Notes: generated by a model from the letters alone, not told the origin. 64,000 bases of DNA from Azorhizobium doebereinerae UFLA1-100 (GCF_000473085.1 NZ_AXBA01000001.1:1-64000), one strand, 5' to 3'. Counted from the first letter of the stretch, positions 30,990 to 41,309 are shown. Made by a program: numbers and translations.

Positions 30990-32063
30990 ATGCGCGTCGA
31001 CGCCTTCGATTTCCATTTGCCGCCCGACCAGATCGCCCTGCGCCCCGCCGAGCCGCGTGAGCGCGCGCGCCTGCTCGTGGTGCGCCCCGGCACGGCGCAG
31101 GAACTGACCGACGCCACCATCGCCGACCTGCCGGGCCTGCTGCGGGCCGGCGACGCGCTGGTGGTGAACGACACCCGCGTCATCCCCGCCCGGCTCGACG
31201 GCACCCGCGCCCGCGCCGGCGGCAGCACGGTCGTCATCGAGGCGACGCTGATCCGCCGCCTCGCGCCCGACGCCTGGGCCGCCTTCGCCAGGCCGGCCAA
31301 GCGGCTGGCGCCCGGCGATACCGTTGTTTTCTCGGGCGCCCACGGCGGCACGCTGGAAGCGACGGTGACCGCCAAGACGGAGAGCGGCGAGGTGCATTTC
31401 GCCTTCCCGCTGTCCGGCGCCGCGCTGGACGCGGCCATCGACGGCATCGGTCACATGCCGCTGCCGCCCTATATCGCCGCCAAGCGCCCAGAGGACGCGC
31501 GCGACCGCACCGACTACCAGCCGGTGTTCGCCCGCGTGGAGGGCTCGGTCGCCGCGCCCACCGCCAGCCTGCACTTCACCCCGGCGCTGCTGGAGGCCAT
31601 CCGCGCCCGGGGCGTCGCCATCCACACCGTCACGCTGCATGTGGGCGCCGGCACCTTCCTGCCGGTGAAGGCGGACGACACGGCCGACCACGTGATGCAT
31701 GCGGAATGGGGCGAGGTGAGCGCCGAAACCGCCGCCGCGCTGAATGCGGTGAAGGCGGCGGGCGGGCGCATCCTCACCGTGGGCTCCACCGCCACCCGCC
31801 TGATCGAGACCGCGGCCGCCCCGGACGGCACGATCCGGCCCTATCTGGGCGAGACCGACATCTTCATCACCCCCGGCTATGCCTTCCGCGCCGTGGACCT
31901 CATGCTCACCAACTTCCACCTGCCGAAATCGACCCTGGTGATGCTGGTGGCGGCCTTCGTGGGACACGAATGCCAGAAGCGCGCCTATGCCCACGCCATC
32001 GCCCAGGGCTATCGCTTCTATTCCTATGGCGACGCCTGCCTGCTATGGCCCCGCTCGACATGA
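30990..32063 (+). CDS. queA: tRNA preQ1(34) S-adenosylmethionine ribosyltransferase-isomerase
   Basis: A 357-residue enzyme that transfers and isomerises the ribosyl part of S-adenosylmethionine onto preQ1 in tRNA to give epoxyqueuosine. It begins [23 protein letters not shown] and contains the family block around HMPLPPYI and a C-terminal [19 protein letters not shown]. Its stop overlaps the tgt start (ATGA), so the two queuosine enzymes are translationally coupled. Confidence 0.95.
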   Translation: MRVDAFDFHLPPDQIALRPAEPRERARLLVVRPGTAQELTDATIADLPGLLRAGDALVVNDTRVIPARLDGTRARAGGSTVVIEATLIRRLAPDAWAAFARPAKRLAPGDTVVFSGAHGGTLEATVTAKTESGEVHFAFPLSGAALDAAIDGIGHMPLPPYIAAKRPEDARDRTDYQPVFARVEGSVAAPTASLHFTPALLEAIRARGVAIHTVTLHVGAGTFLPVKADDTADHVMHAEWGEVSAETAAALNAVKAAGGRILTVGSTATRLIETAAAPDGTIRPYLGETDIFITPGYAFRAVDLMLTNFHLPKSTLVMLVAAFVGHECQKRAYAHAIAQGYRFYSYGDACLLWPRST

Positions 32064-33199
32064 CCGACAGCTTCTCCTTCCAGATCACCGCCACGGACGG
32101 CACCGCCCGCACCGGCGCCATTTTCACGCCGCGCGGCGAGATCCGCACCCCGGCCTTCATGCCGGTGGGCACCGCCGCCACGGTGAAGGGCATGTATCCC
32201 GAGCAGGTGCGCGCCACCGGCGCCGACATCCTCCTGGGCAACACCTACCACCTCATGCTGCGCCCCGGCGCCGAGCGCATCGCCAAGCTCGGCGGGCTGC
32301 ATAAGTTCATGGGCTGGGAGCGGCCGATCCTCACCGATTCCGGCGGCTTCCAGGTCATGTCCCTGTCCGGCCTGCGCAAGATCACGGAGGAAGGCGTCAC
32401 CTTCCGCTCCCATGTGGACGGGGCCATGCACGCCATGAGCCCGGAGCGCTCGGTGGAGATCCAGGGCCTGCTTGGCGCCGACATCCAGATGCAGTTGGAC
32501 GAATGCGTCCGCCTGCCGTGCGAGGACGCGGAGGCCGAGCGGGCCATGCGCCTCTCCCTGCGCTGGGCCGAGCGCTCCAAGACGGCGTTCGAGCTTCAGC
32601 CCAAGGGCCGGGCGCTGTTCGGCATCGTGCAGGGCGGGGCGGTGCCGCGCCTCAGGGTCGAATCGGCCCGCGCGCTCGCCGACATGGACTTCCCCGGCTA
32701 TTCCATCGGCGGCCTTGCCGTCGGCGAGCCGCAGGAGGTCATGCTCGCCATGATCGAGACGGTGGAGCCGCATTTGCCCGCCGCCAAGCCGCGCTACCTC
32801 ATGGGGGTCGGCACGCCGGACGACCTGCTGGAGGCGGTGGGGCGCGGCATCGACATGTTCGACTGCGTGATGCCCACGCGCTCCGGGCGCCATGCGCTGG
32901 CTTTCACCCGCTTCGGCAAGGTGAACCTCAAGAACGCCCGCCACCAGGACGACCCGCGCCCGCTGGACGAAACCAGCGACTGCCCGGCGCTCAGGGACTA
33001 TTCCCGCGCCTATCTGCACCATCTCATCCGCTGCGAGGAGATGCTGGGCTCCATGCTGCTGACCTGGGCGAACCTGCACTACTACCAGGACCTGATGCGC
33101 GGCATGCGCGCGGCCATCGCCGCCGGCACCTTCGCGGACTTCAAGGCCGCCACCAAGGAGGGCTGGGCCCGCGGCGACATCGCGCCCTACGCCGCCTAG
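32060..33199 (+). CDS. tgt: Queuine tRNA-ribosyltransferase (guanine transglycosylase)
   Basis: A 379-residue TIM-barrel enzyme that exchanges guanine 34 for preQ1 in GUN-anticodon tRNAs. The general acid/base Asp93 is in [10 protein letters not shown] and the nucleophile Asp268 in [26 protein letters not shown] is intact. The structural zinc site is not. Where E. coli-type enzymes have Cys-x-Cys-x2-Cys this protein has Ser306, Cys308 and Leu311, and the distal His is Ala337. The fold around it (YSRAYLHHL) is preserved, so the enzyme is probably active with a changed or absent metal site. The ATG at 32060 overlaps queA; another lies 15 bp upstream. Confidence 0.92.
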   Translation: MTDSFSFQITATDGTARTGAIFTPRGEIRTPAFMPVGTAATVKGMYPEQVRATGADILLGNTYHLMLRPGAERIAKLGGLHKFMGWERPILTDSGGFQVMSLSGLRKITEEGVTFRSHVDGAMHAMSPERSVEIQGLLGADIQMQLDECVRLPCEDAEAERAMRLSLRWAERSKTAFELQPKGRALFGIVQGGAVPRLRVESARALADMDFPGYSIGGLAVGEPQEVMLAMIETVEPHLPAAKPRYLMGVGTPDDLLEAVGRGIDMFDCVMPTRSGRHALAFTRFGKVNLKNARHQDDPRPLDETSDCPALRDYSRAYLHHLIRCEEMLGSMLLTWANLHYYQDLMRGMRAAIAAGTFADFKAATKEGWARGDIAPYAA

Positions 33200-33388
33200 C
33201 CACAGACGCCCCCGCCCGCATGGCTGCCGTGCGGATTATCGCTGTGGTGGGGAATATTTTCTTTCTAGGAAAGATATTTTCTGCTTAAGAGCAAATCCGG
33301 CCGCACCGCCGCCCCGGCGGCGGAAAGGGGGATTGCGCCTCCGCGCGGCGCCGACCAGAACACGCCCTCCACCTCCGAGGATCGTTCC

Positions 33389-34261
33389 GTGATCGAGACC
33401 AAGCCCATTGACGGAAAAGCCTTCGCCGCCGGCCTGCGGGCCCGCATCGCCGACGAGGTGGCCGCGCTGAAGCGCGACCATGGCCTCACGCCCGGCCTCG
33501 CGGTCGTGCTGGTGGGCGAGGACCCGGCAAGCCAGGTCTATGTGCGCAACAAGGCGGCGCAGACGGCCGAGGCGGGCATGGCCTCGTTCGAGCACAAGCT
33601 GCCGGTGGACACTGCCGAGGCCGACCTCCTGGCGCTGGTGGCGCGGCTCAATGCCGATCCGGCGGTGCACGGCATCCTGGTGCAGCTGCCGCTGCCCGCC
33701 CACATGGACGCCACCAAGGTCATCGCCGCGCTCGACCCGGCGAAAGATGTGGACGGCTTCCACGTGGTCAATGCCGGCCGTCTCGCCGTGGGCCTCGACG
33801 CGCTGGTGCCGTGCACGCCGCTCGGCTGCGTGATGCTGCTGAAGCACCATCTGGGCAAGCTGGCGGGCCTCAATGCGGTGGTGGTCGGCCGCTCCAACAT
33901 CGTCGGCAAGCCCGCCGCGCAATTGCTGCTGCGCGAGGACTGCACGGTGACCATCGCCCATTCCCGCACCCGCGACCTGCCCGGCGTCTGCCGGCAGGCG
34001 GACATCCTGATCGCCGCCGTGGGCCGGCCGGAGATGGTGCGCGGTGACTGGATCAAGCCCGGCGCGACGGTCATCGACGTGGGCATCAACCGCATCCCGA
34101 AGGATGACGGCAAGACGCGCCTCGTGGGCGACGTGGCCTATCAGGAAGCTCAGGGAATCGCCGGGCTCATCACCCCGGTGCCCGGCGGCGTCGGCCCCAT
34201 GACCATCGCCTGCCTGTTGCAGAACACCCTGACCGCCGCCCGCCGGCAGGCCGGCGTCTGA
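33389..34261 (+). CDS. folD: Bifunctional methylenetetrahydrofolate dehydrogenase/cyclohydrolase
   Basis: A 290-residue enzyme interconverting 5,10-methylene- and 10-formyl-tetrahydrofolate with NADP. It shows [16 protein letters not shown] (catalytic Lys), [26 protein letters not shown], the nucleotide loop [17 protein letters not shown] and the final [15 protein letters not shown]. The start is a GTG at 33389 preceded by GAGGA. Confidence 0.95.
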   Translation: MIETKPIDGKAFAAGLRARIADEVAALKRDHGLTPGLAVVLVGEDPASQVYVRNKAAQTAEAGMASFEHKLPVDTAEADLLALVARLNADPAVHGILVQLPLPAHMDATKVIAALDPAKDVDGFHVVNAGRLAVGLDALVPCTPLGCVMLLKHHLGKLAGLNAVVVGRSNIVGKPAAQLLLREDCTVTIAHSRTRDLPGVCRQADILIAAVGRPEMVRGDWIKPGATVIDVGINRIPKDDGKTRLVGDVAYQEAQGIAGLITPVPGGVGPMTIACLLQNTLTAARRQAGV

Positions 34262-34408
34262 GGCGCGGGCCTTCAAGGCGAAGGGTTTGCGTGGCGCGCG
34301 CGCCCGGCCGGTCCGGGCGCGGCTGTCTGCCACTTGGAAGGAATCCAGACAGCCCTATATCGTGTCCCTCTGCTGCGGCGACCCCCGCACGCACAAGAAG
34401 GACCGCCC

Positions 34409-34804
34409 ATGAAACGGATCATCTTCGCTGTCCTGGCCCTGGCGGCCACCACGGTGGCGGCTTCGGCCGACCCCGACGTCGCCAAGGGCGAGCAGTCGTT
34501 CAAGAAGTGCATGGCCTGCCACGCCATCGGCCCTGACGCCAAGACCAAGGTCGGGCCGCCGCTCAACGGCATCGTCGGCGCCAAGTGGGCCCATTTCGAG
34601 GGCTACGCCTATTCCGAGGACATCAAGGCCGGCGCCGCCGCGGGCAAGGTGTGGGACCAGGCGACCCTGGACAACTACCTGACCAATCCGAAGGTGCTGG
34701 CGCCCAAGGGGAAGATGGCCTTCGTGGGCATCAAGAACGACGCCGAGCGGGCGGACCTCATCGCCTTCCTGTCGCAGTTCAACCCCGACGGGTCCAAGAA
34801 GTAA
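34409..34804 (+). CDS. Class I cytochrome c (c2/c550-like)
   Basis: A 131-residue periplasmic electron carrier. A signal peptide (KRIIFAVLALAATTVAASA) precedes one haem site, CMACH, and the distal Met ligand is in KGKMAFVGI. The pattern GPPLNGIVG and the length match the cytochrome c2/c550 group that links the bc1 complex to terminal oxidases. AAGAAGGA lies before the ATG at 34409; a longer frame from 34334 lacks signal-peptide features. Confidence 0.92.
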   Translation: MKRIIFAVLALAATTVAASADPDVAKGEQSFKKCMACHAIGPDAKTKVGPPLNGIVGAKWAHFEGYAYSEDIKAGAAAGKVWDQATLDNYLTNPKVLAPKGKMAFVGIKNDAERADLIAFLSQFNPDGSKK

Positions 34805-35197
34805 CAGAATCGTGCAACGGGGGCCCTTCACCCATTCGGGTGATGATCGCTTCCCACGCTTCTGCGAAGCAGTGATAGCCGGTCAGGCAAGGTCGTGCGG
34901 GGGTGCGGCCAGGGGCGATGCCGAAAGGCGTCGCCCCGCGGTCTGCGGGGCCGCCGGCGATGCCCGCGCCCGCCTCCCGGCCGACGCCCAGCGCCCAATC
35001 AATGCCCGGCGTCATCCTCTCTCCCTTGTCCGATCCGGCTGTCAGGCCTCGCCGCACATGGCTCTTGTGCCGCGCCGCGCCGCGTGGTGAAGGCTGTGCG
35101 GTGCGCGTGAGCTGCCGGACACCGGCGGCCCCTCGCTTACAGACAGCCTGAAGGGTGCGCCCGGCATCGCCCAGCGGCCCCGCCCGCGGAGACCCCG
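34805..35197. other. Intergenic region with a strong hairpin, no gene recognised
   Basis: About 393 bases between the cytochrome c and rsmE genes. Short open frames exist but none has a good ribosome site or recognisable product. The region contains a short CACCC/GGGTG hairpin near 34830, possibly the end of the cytochrome transcript, and a fully paired 11-bp hairpin with a GAAA loop (34912-34937). No tRNA or known riboswitch was seen. Confidence 0.5.
34912..34937. other. Fully paired 11-bp hairpin with GAAA tetraloop
   Basis: Arms 34912-34922 and 34927-34937 pair over 11 positions (one G-U) around a GAAA loop. No T-tract follows on the plus strand. The stable tetraloop suggests an RNA structure rather than chance, but its role is unknown. 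Confidence 0.45.
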
Positions 35198-35950
35198 ATG
35201 CCCGACCATGATTTCCGCGCGCAGCGCCTGTTCGTCCGCGAGGACCTCGCGGAGGAGGCCCTCGTCTCGCTGCCGCCCGAGCCCGCGCATTATGTGGCGA
35301 ACGTGATCCGCCTGCCGGTCGGCGGCGCCATCCTGCTGTTCAACGGCCGCGACGGGGAGTGGCGGGCCGCGCGCATCGCCGGGGCCAAGAAGGAGGTGCG
35401 TCTCGCCGTCGGCGCCCGCACCCGCGCCCAGCCGCCGGCGTCCAGCCTGACCTATGCCTTCGCCCCGCTGAAGCACGCCCGGCTGGACTATGTGGTGCAG
35501 AAGGCGGTGGAGATGGGGGCAGGGGTGCTGGCCCCGGTCCTGACCCAGCACACCCAGGTCTCGCGGGTGAATGTCGAGCGCATGGAGGCCAATGCGGTGG
35601 AGGCGGCCGAGCAGTGCGGCATCCTCGCTTTGCCGCAGGTGCGCCCGCCGCAGGGGCTGGCGGCCTTCCTCGCCGCCTTGCCCGCCGACCAGGCGCTGGT
35701 GTTCTGCGACGAGGCGGCGCCGGTGGCCGATCCCGTGGCCGCGCTCGCGCCGCTCAAGGGGCGGCCGGCGACCGTGCTCATCGGCCCGGAGGGCGGCTTC
35801 TCGGCCGACGAGCGCACCCTGCTGCTGCGCCATCCCGCCGTGCATGTGATCGCGCTGGGCCCGCGCATCCTGCGTGCCGACACCGCGGGGGTCGCCGCGC
35901 TCGCTTTGGTGCAGGCGGTGTGCGGCGACTGGGGCACCGCCCCACGGTGA
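35198..35950 (+). CDS. rsmE: 16S rRNA (uracil(1498)-N3)-methyltransferase
   Basis: A 250-residue SPOUT-fold methyltransferase that modifies U1498 of 16S rRNA. An N-terminal PUA-like domain begins RAQRLFVREDL and contains HYVANVIRLPVGG. The C-terminal trefoil knot has VLIGPEGGFSADE and ALGPRILRADTAGVAAL, which form the S-adenosylmethionine pocket. Length fits RsmE. Confidence 0.95.
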   Translation: MPDHDFRAQRLFVREDLAEEALVSLPPEPAHYVANVIRLPVGGAILLFNGRDGEWRAARIAGAKKEVRLAVGARTRAQPPASSLTYAFAPLKHARLDYVVQKAVEMGAGVLAPVLTQHTQVSRVNVERMEANAVEAAEQCGILALPQVRPPQGLAAFLAALPADQALVFCDEAAPVADPVAALAPLKGRPATVLIGPEGGFSADERTLLLRHPAVHVIALGPRILRADTAGVAALALVQAVCGDWGTAPR

Positions 35951-36189
35951 ACCGCAAAAGGTTCCATGGTGAAATATGGAATTCGTCGAAATAATTGTGA
36001 ACAACAACGCCAAGCCTGCGCTCGCAACGGGGATCAACGGAATGGGCGGTAAGTCTGTCCTTAGATGATCTCCAAGCTCTTCCACCCGCCCCATTGCTGA
36101 CGGATTTGCGATCACCCTGGCGCAACTTCGTCGCCATCGCAGCGTTACAGCTTCGATTTGGCCTCATCAGCGTGGGGCGGGAGGTACGC

Positions 36190-37311
36190 ATGTCAGACCA
36201 CTACCGATTCGGCATCGAGGAGGAATTCTTCGTCGTCGATGCCGAGACCAAGGCGGTGCAGCGCCGCATGCCGTCCGGCTTCTTCGAGCATCTGCGTGAG
36301 CAGCTGGGCGAATCGATCACGGTCGAGCTGCTGCAATCGCAGCTGGAGATCGCCACCGCGCCGACCACCCAGGTGGGCGACGCCCTGGGCGAATTGCGCG
36401 ACCTGCGCATGCGGGCGGGGCAGGTGGCGGCCGAGCACGGCCTCTGCTTCATCGCCGCCGGCACCCACCCCACCGCCAGCTGGGACAGCGTGCGCGCCAC
36501 CAAGGCCAACCGCTACGACGGGCTGATGCAGGATTTGCAGATGATCGGCGAGCGCAACATGGTGTGCGGCCTGCACGTGCATGTGGAACTGCCGGACCCC
36601 GAGCAGCGGGTGGATGTGATGCGCCGCATCACGCCCTATCTGCCGCACTTCATCGCGCTCTCCACCTCCTCGCCCTTCTGGGGCTCGAAGCAGACCGGCC
36701 TGATGGGCTACCGGCTCGCCGCCTATGACGAGCTGCCGCGTACCGGCCTGCCGGAGCTGTTCGAGAGCAACGCCGCCTACCAGCAATATGTGGACGCCAT
36801 GGTCGGCGCCCGGGCGATCAGCGATTCGAGCTATGTATGGTGGGCGATCCGCCCCTCGCAGAAGCACCCGACCCTGGAGCTGCGGGCGCCGGACGCCTGC
36901 ACCCGGGTGGAGGACGCGGTGGCCATCGCCGCGCTCTATCGCGCGCTGGTGCGCTATCTGGTGCGCCATCCGGAGCATCACCGCGACATCGGCGCGGTGG
37001 ACCGGGCGATCGCCAACGAGAACAAGTGGCGCGCCCAGCGCTACGGCATCCACGGCTCGTTCGTGGACCTGGCCGAGCGCCAGGCGATCCAGGTGCGCGA
37101 CGCGGTGGAGCGGCTGGTCGCGCTGGTGGCGGAGGATGCCGAGGCGCTCGGCTGCCGGGATGCGCTCATGCACCTGCGCACCATCGCCGATGCCGGCACC
37201 AGCGCCGACATGCAGATCGCGGTCTATCAGGAGGCCCACCACCGCACCGGCAATCGCGGCGAGGCCTTGCAGGCGGTGAAGACCTGGCTCGCCCACGCCA
37301 CCAGGCAGTGA
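36190..37311 (+). CDS. Carboxylate-amine ligase, glutamate-cysteine ligase family 2 (YbdK type)
   Basis: A 373-residue ATP-dependent ligase of the GCS2 family. It has [11 protein letters not shown] at the N-terminus (metal/ATP glutamates), [14 protein letters not shown] in the core, and [37 protein letters not shown]. YbdK proteins have weak glutamate-cysteine ligase activity and their natural substrate is uncertain. The ATG at 36190 follows GGGAGG; an ATG at 36094 would add a leader with no similarity. Confidence 0.88.
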   Translation: MSDHYRFGIEEEFFVVDAETKAVQRRMPSGFFEHLREQLGESITVELLQSQLEIATAPTTQVGDALGELRDLRMRAGQVAAEHGLCFIAAGTHPTASWDSVRATKANRYDGLMQDLQMIGERNMVCGLHVHVELPDPEQRVDVMRRITPYLPHFIALSTSSPFWGSKQTGLMGYRLAAYDELPRTGLPELFESNAAYQQYVDAMVGARAISDSSYVWWAIRPSQKHPTLELRAPDACTRVEDAVAIAALYRALVRYLVRHPEHHRDIGAVDRAIANENKWRAQRYGIHGSFVDLAERQAIQVRDAVERLVALVAEDAEALGCRDALMHLRTIADAGTSADMQIAVYQEAHHRTGNRGEALQAVKTWLAHATRQ

Positions 37312-37318
37312 GCGGGGC

Positions 37319-37345
37319 GGGCGCCCGGATCCGTTCCGGGCGCCC
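37319..37345. terminator. Hairpin between convergent genes
   Basis: A perfect 11-bp stem (37319-37329 with 37335-37345) lies between the ligase stop and the FAH-family gene stop. It has no U-tract and could act on both transcripts. Confidence 0.55.
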
Positions 37346-37353
37346 TGCGGGGA

Positions 37354-38202
37354 TCAGAGCTTGAACGGCACCACCGTCTGCTGCTGCTCGCCCAGGCCCT
37401 CGATGCCGAGGCGGACCACGTCGCCGGCCTTGAGAAAGCGCGGCGGCTTGAAGCCGAGGCCGACGCCGGGCGGGGTGCCGGTGGTGATGACGTCGCCGGG
37501 GTCCAGCACCATGAACTGGCTGATGTAGGAGACCAGATAGGCGACGTTGAAGATCATCGTCTTGGTCGAGCCGTTCTGCACCCGCTCGCCGTTCACCTCC
37601 AGCCACATGCCGAGGCTGGACGTGTCCGGGACCTCGTCCGTGGTGGCAAGGTAGGGGCCGAGCGGCCCGAAGGTCTCGCTGCCCTTGCCCTTGGTCCACT
37701 GGCCGGCGCGCTCGATCTGGAAATGCCGCTCGGAGACGTCGTTGCAGATGGTGTAGCCGGCCACGTGCTTCAGCGCGTCGGCCTCGTCCACGTAGCGGGC
37801 GCGGGCGCCGATGACGATCACCAGCTCCACCTCCCAGTCGAGCTTCTGGGAGTTCTTGGGAATCATCACGTCGTCGTTCGGGCCGACCACGCAGTTCGGC
37901 GCCTTGTTGAACAGCACCGGCTCCTCGGGAATCGGGTTGTTGGTCTCGGCCGCATGGTCGGCATAGTTGAGCCCCACCGCGATGAAGTTGCCCGGCCGGG
38001 CGACGCAGGAGCCGAGCCGCGCGCCTTCCGGCGCCAGCGGCAGGCCGGCGGGGTCCGCCGCGGCGATGCGGGCAAGGCCCGCCGGGGTGAGCACCTCGCC
38101 GCCGATGTCGGGGACGATGCCGGACAGGTCGCGGATCCGGCCGCTTGAATCGATTAGACCCGGCTTCTCGTGGCCTGGGGCGCCGAAGCGGACGAGCTTC
38201 AT
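37354..38202 (-). CDS. Fumarylacetoacetate hydrolase-family protein
   Basis: A 282-residue FAH-fold enzyme. The N-terminal MKLVRFGAPGHEKPGLIDSSG precedes the catalytic domain, with VGLNYADHAAET, EEPVLFNKAPNCVVGPND, the metal-binding DWEVELVIVIG (Glu and Asp ligands) and the late VMVLDPGDVITTGTPPGVGLG. The closest characterised relatives act on ureidoglycolate or on 2-hydroxyhepta-2,4-diene-1,7-dioate; the exact substrate is not decided by motifs. The ATG at 38202 has GGGAGA upstream. Confidence 0.88.
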   Translation of the reverse strand: MKLVRFGAPGHEKPGLIDSSGRIRDLSGIVPDIGGEVLTPAGLARIAAADPAGLPLAPEGARLGSCVARPGNFIAVGLNYADHAAETNNPIPEEPVLFNKAPNCVVGPNDDVMIPKNSQKLDWEVELVIVIGARARYVDEADALKHVAGYTICNDVSERHFQIERAGQWTKGKGSETFGPLGPYLATTDEVPDTSSLGMWLEVNGERVQNGSTKTMIFNVAYLVSYISQFMVLDPGDVITTGTPPGVGLGFKPPRFLKAGDVVRLGIEGLGEQQQTVVPFKL

Positions 38203-38433
38203 GGATGTTTCTCCCTGGGGATTATGCCGCAGGCGCCGGGCGCACCGCGGGCCGGGCAAGCTGGCGCGGCGCGGCGAATTGGTCAATGGTGCAACCCATT
38301 GGCGCGCCGCAACGGTGGAGCGGGGCGCCGGGCACGTTGCGTCTCTTCGCAAGTGCGTCATAAAAGGGATACACGACTCCGGCTAAGTCCGGCATCATGC
38401 TATCCCGTAGCATATCCGGAAGAGGCCACCCGC

Positions 38434-39240
38434 GTGAGCGACAGCCCTGAGGAACGCCGGTTCCGCGCCTTGTTCATCTCCGATGTCCATCTCGGGACGA
38501 AGGGGTGCCAGGCCGATCTGTTCATCGATTTCCTGAAATACCATGACGCGGACACCATCTATCTGGTCGGCGACATCGTCGACGGATGGCGGCTGCGCTC
38601 GTCCTGGTACTGGCCGCAGAAGCACAATGACGTGGTGCAGAAGCTGCTCCGCAAGGGCCGCAAGGGCGCGCGCATCGTCTACCTGCCGGGCAATCACGAC
38701 GAGTTCCTGCGCGACTATTACGGCACGCATTTCGGCGGCATCGAGGTGGTGGAGACCGCCATCCACGAGGCCGCCGACGGCAAGCGCTACCTCGTCATCC
38801 ACGGCGACGTGTTCGACGTGGTGGTGCGCCACGCCAAGTGGCTGGCCTTCCTGGGCGACGGCGCCTATGCGCTGGCGCTGGGTATCAACACCTATGTCAA
38901 CCTGGTGCGCCGCAAGCTCGGCCTCACCTACTGGTCGCTCAGCCAGTGGGCCAAGCTGAAGGTCAAGAACGCGGTCAACTTCATCGGCAAGTTCGAGGAA
39001 GCTTTGGCCGACGAGGCCCGGCGCCTGAAGGTGGACGGGGTGGTGTGCGGCCACATCCACCACGCGGTCATCCACGACACGTTCGGCGTGCGCTACGTGA
39101 ATTGCGGCGACTGGGTGGAAAGCTGCACCGCTGTTGCAGAGCATGAAGACGGGCGGCTCGAGATCATCTATTGGGCAAAGCAGGTGCGGGCGGCCGAACT
39201 GAATGGCCAGGCCGTCCAGGGAGCGCGCGCGGCAGCCTGA
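38434..39240 (+). CDS. LpxH-like UDP-2,3-diacylglucosamine diphosphatase / metallophosphoesterase
   Basis: A 268-residue calcineurin-type phosphoesterase. Metal motifs are SDVHLGTKG, LVGDIVDGW, LPGNHDEFLRD, VIHGDVFD and CGHIHHAVI. The pattern matches the family commonly annotated as UDP-2,3-diacylglucosamine diphosphatase in alphaproteobacteria, although these species often use LpxI for lipid A, so another phospho- or pyrophosphate lipid substrate is possible. The start is a GTG at 38434 with GGAAGAGG upstream. Its stop overlaps the start of a GT4 gene by one base, suggesting a glycolipid pathway. Confidence 0.82.
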   Translation: MSDSPEERRFRALFISDVHLGTKGCQADLFIDFLKYHDADTIYLVGDIVDGWRLRSSWYWPQKHNDVVQKLLRKGRKGARIVYLPGNHDEFLRDYYGTHFGGIEVVETAIHEAADGKRYLVIHGDVFDVVVRHAKWLAFLGDGAYALALGINTYVNLVRRKLGLTYWSLSQWAKLKVKNAVNFIGKFEEALADEARRLKVDGVVCGHIHHAVIHDTFGVRYVNCGDWVESCTAVAEHEDGRLEIIYWAKQVRAAELNGQAVQGARAAA

Positions 39241-40307
39241 TGCGGGTCTTGGTGGCGACGGATGCCTGGCATCCGCAGATCAACGGCGTGGTGCGCTCGC
39301 TGGAGCACACCGCCCGCGAGGCGGCCCAATTGGGCGCCGAGCTGGACTTCCTGACCCCCCAGGGCTTCCGCACGATTCCCCTGCCGTCCTACAACGAGAT
39401 CCGCCTGTCGCTGGCCACCCCGCGCATGATCATGCGCCGCATCGAGGCCATGCAGCCGGACTTCGTCCACGTCGCCACCGAAGGGCCGATCGGCATGCTG
39501 GTGCGGCGCGCCTGCATCGCCTCCAAGCGCACCTTCACCACCTCCTATCACACCAAGTTCCCGGAATATCTGGCCGCCCGCGCCCCGGTGCCGGAGCGCC
39601 TGACCTATGCCTGGCTGCGCGGCTTCCACAATGCGGGCGGGGGCGTCATGGTCTCCACCGCCACGCTGGAGCGCGACCTGGAAAGCCGCGGCTTCAAGCG
39701 CCTGATGCGCTGGACGCGCGGTGTCGACGCCGACCTGTTCCGCCCGCGCCCCGAGGCCACGCTGAACCTGCCCGGCCCGGTGTTCCTGTTCGTCGGCCGG
39801 GTGGCGGTGGAAAAGAACATCGAGGCCTTCCTCGCCCTCGACCTGCCCGGCTCCAAGGTGGTGGTGGGCGGCGGCCCGGCGCTGGCCAGCCTCAAGGCGC
39901 GCTATCCGGCGGCCCATTTCCTCGGCCCGCTGGAGGGCGAGGCGCTCGCCGAGGTCTATGCCTCCAGCCATGTCTTCGTCTTCCCCAGCCGCACCGACAC
40001 CTACGGCATCGTGCTGCTGGAGGCGCTGGCCAGCGGCCTGCCGGTGGCTGCCTATCCGGTCACCGGCCCGCTGGACGTGATCGGCGAGGACAATGGCGTG
40101 GTGGGCATCCTCGACGAGGACCTGCGCACCGCCTGCCTGAAGGCGCTGGAGCTTTCGCCCAAGGCCGCGCGCGACTTCGCGCTGCGCCACACCTGGCGGG
40201 AGAGCGCCCGACAGTTCCTCGATAACGTGCTCATCGCCCACGACATCGGCCCGATCGCGCGACGCTATCGCCTGCTGCGGCGGCCTCGGATAATGTCGCG
40301 GGCATGA
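39240..40307 (+). CDS. GT4-family glycosyltransferase
   Basis: A 355-residue GT-B enzyme. The N-terminal acceptor domain starts MRVLVATDAWHPQINGVVRSLE. The donor domain has FLFVGRVAVEKNIEAFL and the E-x7-E segment FPSRTDTYGIVLLEALASGLPVAAYPVTGP. It resembles the MgtA-type alpha-mannosyl/glucosyltransferases acting on membrane lipids. It is translationally coupled to the upstream phosphoesterase (TGATG) and to the downstream dehydratase (ATGA). Confidence 0.88.
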   Translation: MRVLVATDAWHPQINGVVRSLEHTAREAAQLGAELDFLTPQGFRTIPLPSYNEIRLSLATPRMIMRRIEAMQPDFVHVATEGPIGMLVRRACIASKRTFTTSYHTKFPEYLAARAPVPERLTYAWLRGFHNAGGGVMVSTATLERDLESRGFKRLMRWTRGVDADLFRPRPEATLNLPGPVFLFVGRVAVEKNIEAFLALDLPGSKVVVGGGPALASLKARYPAAHFLGPLEGEALAEVYASSHVFVFPSRTDTYGIVLLEALASGLPVAAYPVTGPLDVIGEDNGVVGILDEDLRTACLKALELSPKAARDFALRHTWRESARQFLDNVLIAHDIGPIARRYRLLRRPRIMSRA

Positions 40308-41296
40308 CTGCCCATCCCCGTCCGATTCCCACCGCCGCCGATGTGGACTCCGCCGCCGAACGCCTGAAGGGCGTGGCCGTGCGCACCCCGCTGGTCTTTT
40401 CGCCCATCCTGAGCGAACGCACCGGCGGGCGTGTCTTCCTGAAGCCGGAGACGCTCCAGCGCACCGGCTCGTTCAAGTTCCGCGGCGCCTATAACCGCGC
40501 GGTGCAGATCCCCGAGGACCGGCGCGCCGCCGGCGTCGTCGCCTGCTCCTCCGGCAACCACGCCCAGGGCCTTGCCGCCGCCGCCAAGCTGCTCGGCATG
40601 CCCGCCGTCATCGTCATGCCCAACGACGCCCCGGCGTTGAAGCGCGAGCGCACCAAGGCGCTGGGCGCCGAAGTGGTGGGCTACGACCGCGTGAGCGAGG
40701 ACCGCGACGCCATCGCCAATGCCATCGCCGCCAAGCGCGGCGCCGTGTTCGTGCCGCCCTATGACGATCCCGACGTGATCGCCGGGCAGGGCACCGTGGG
40801 GCGGGAGATCTGCGAGGATCTGGCCGCCCTCGGCCTGTCGCTCGACGTGGTGTCCGCCAACGCCTCCGGCGGCGGCCTGATGGCCGGCATCTCGCTGGCG
40901 GTGAAGGCGCGCTTTCCCGATGCCCAGCCGATCACCGCCGAGCCGGCCGCCTTTGACGACCACGCCCGCTCCTATGCCTCCGGCACGCGCGAGCGCAATG
41001 CGGCGGCGTCCGGCTCGTTCTGCGACGCGCTGCTGGCGCCGACCCCCGGCGAGATCACCTTCGCGGTCAACAAGGTGCTGACCGGCGGCGCGGTCTCCGC
41101 CTCCGACGCGGAAGTGGCGCGGGCCGTGGCCTATGCCTTCCTGGAGCTGAAGCTGGTGGTGGAGCCCGGCGGCGCGGTGGCCCTGGCCGCTTTGCTGGAG
41201 GGCCGCATTCCGGCCAGGGACAAGACGGTGGTGATCGTCCTGTCCGGCGGAAACGTGGACCCGGAGACCTTCGAGGCCTGCCTCAAGACCCTCTGA
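40304..41296 (+). CDS. Threonine/serine dehydratase (PLP fold type II)
   Basis: A 330-residue PLP enzyme. The Schiff-base Lys58 is in GSFKFRGAYN, the phosphate-binding loop SSGNHAQGLA follows, and the C-terminal SGGNVD completes the cofactor pocket. There is no ACT regulatory domain, so it is the short (TdcB/serine racemase-like) rather than the long biosynthetic IlvA form. It could deaminate threonine or serine, or racemise serine. The start overlaps the GT4 stop by four bases. Confidence 0.88.
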   Translation: MTAHPRPIPTAADVDSAAERLKGVAVRTPLVFSPILSERTGGRVFLKPETLQRTGSFKFRGAYNRAVQIPEDRRAAGVVACSSGNHAQGLAAAAKLLGMPAVIVMPNDAPALKRERTKALGAEVVGYDRVSEDRDAIANAIAAKRGAVFVPPYDDPDVIAGQGTVGREICEDLAALGLSLDVVSANASGGGLMAGISLAVKARFPDAQPITAEPAAFDDHARSYASGTRERNAAASGSFCDALLAPTPGEITFAVNKVLTGGAVSASDAEVARAVAYAFLELKLVVEPGGAVALAALLEGRIPARDKTVVIVLSGGNVDPETFEACLKTL

Positions 41297-41309
41297 CCTG
41301 GAGCCGGCC

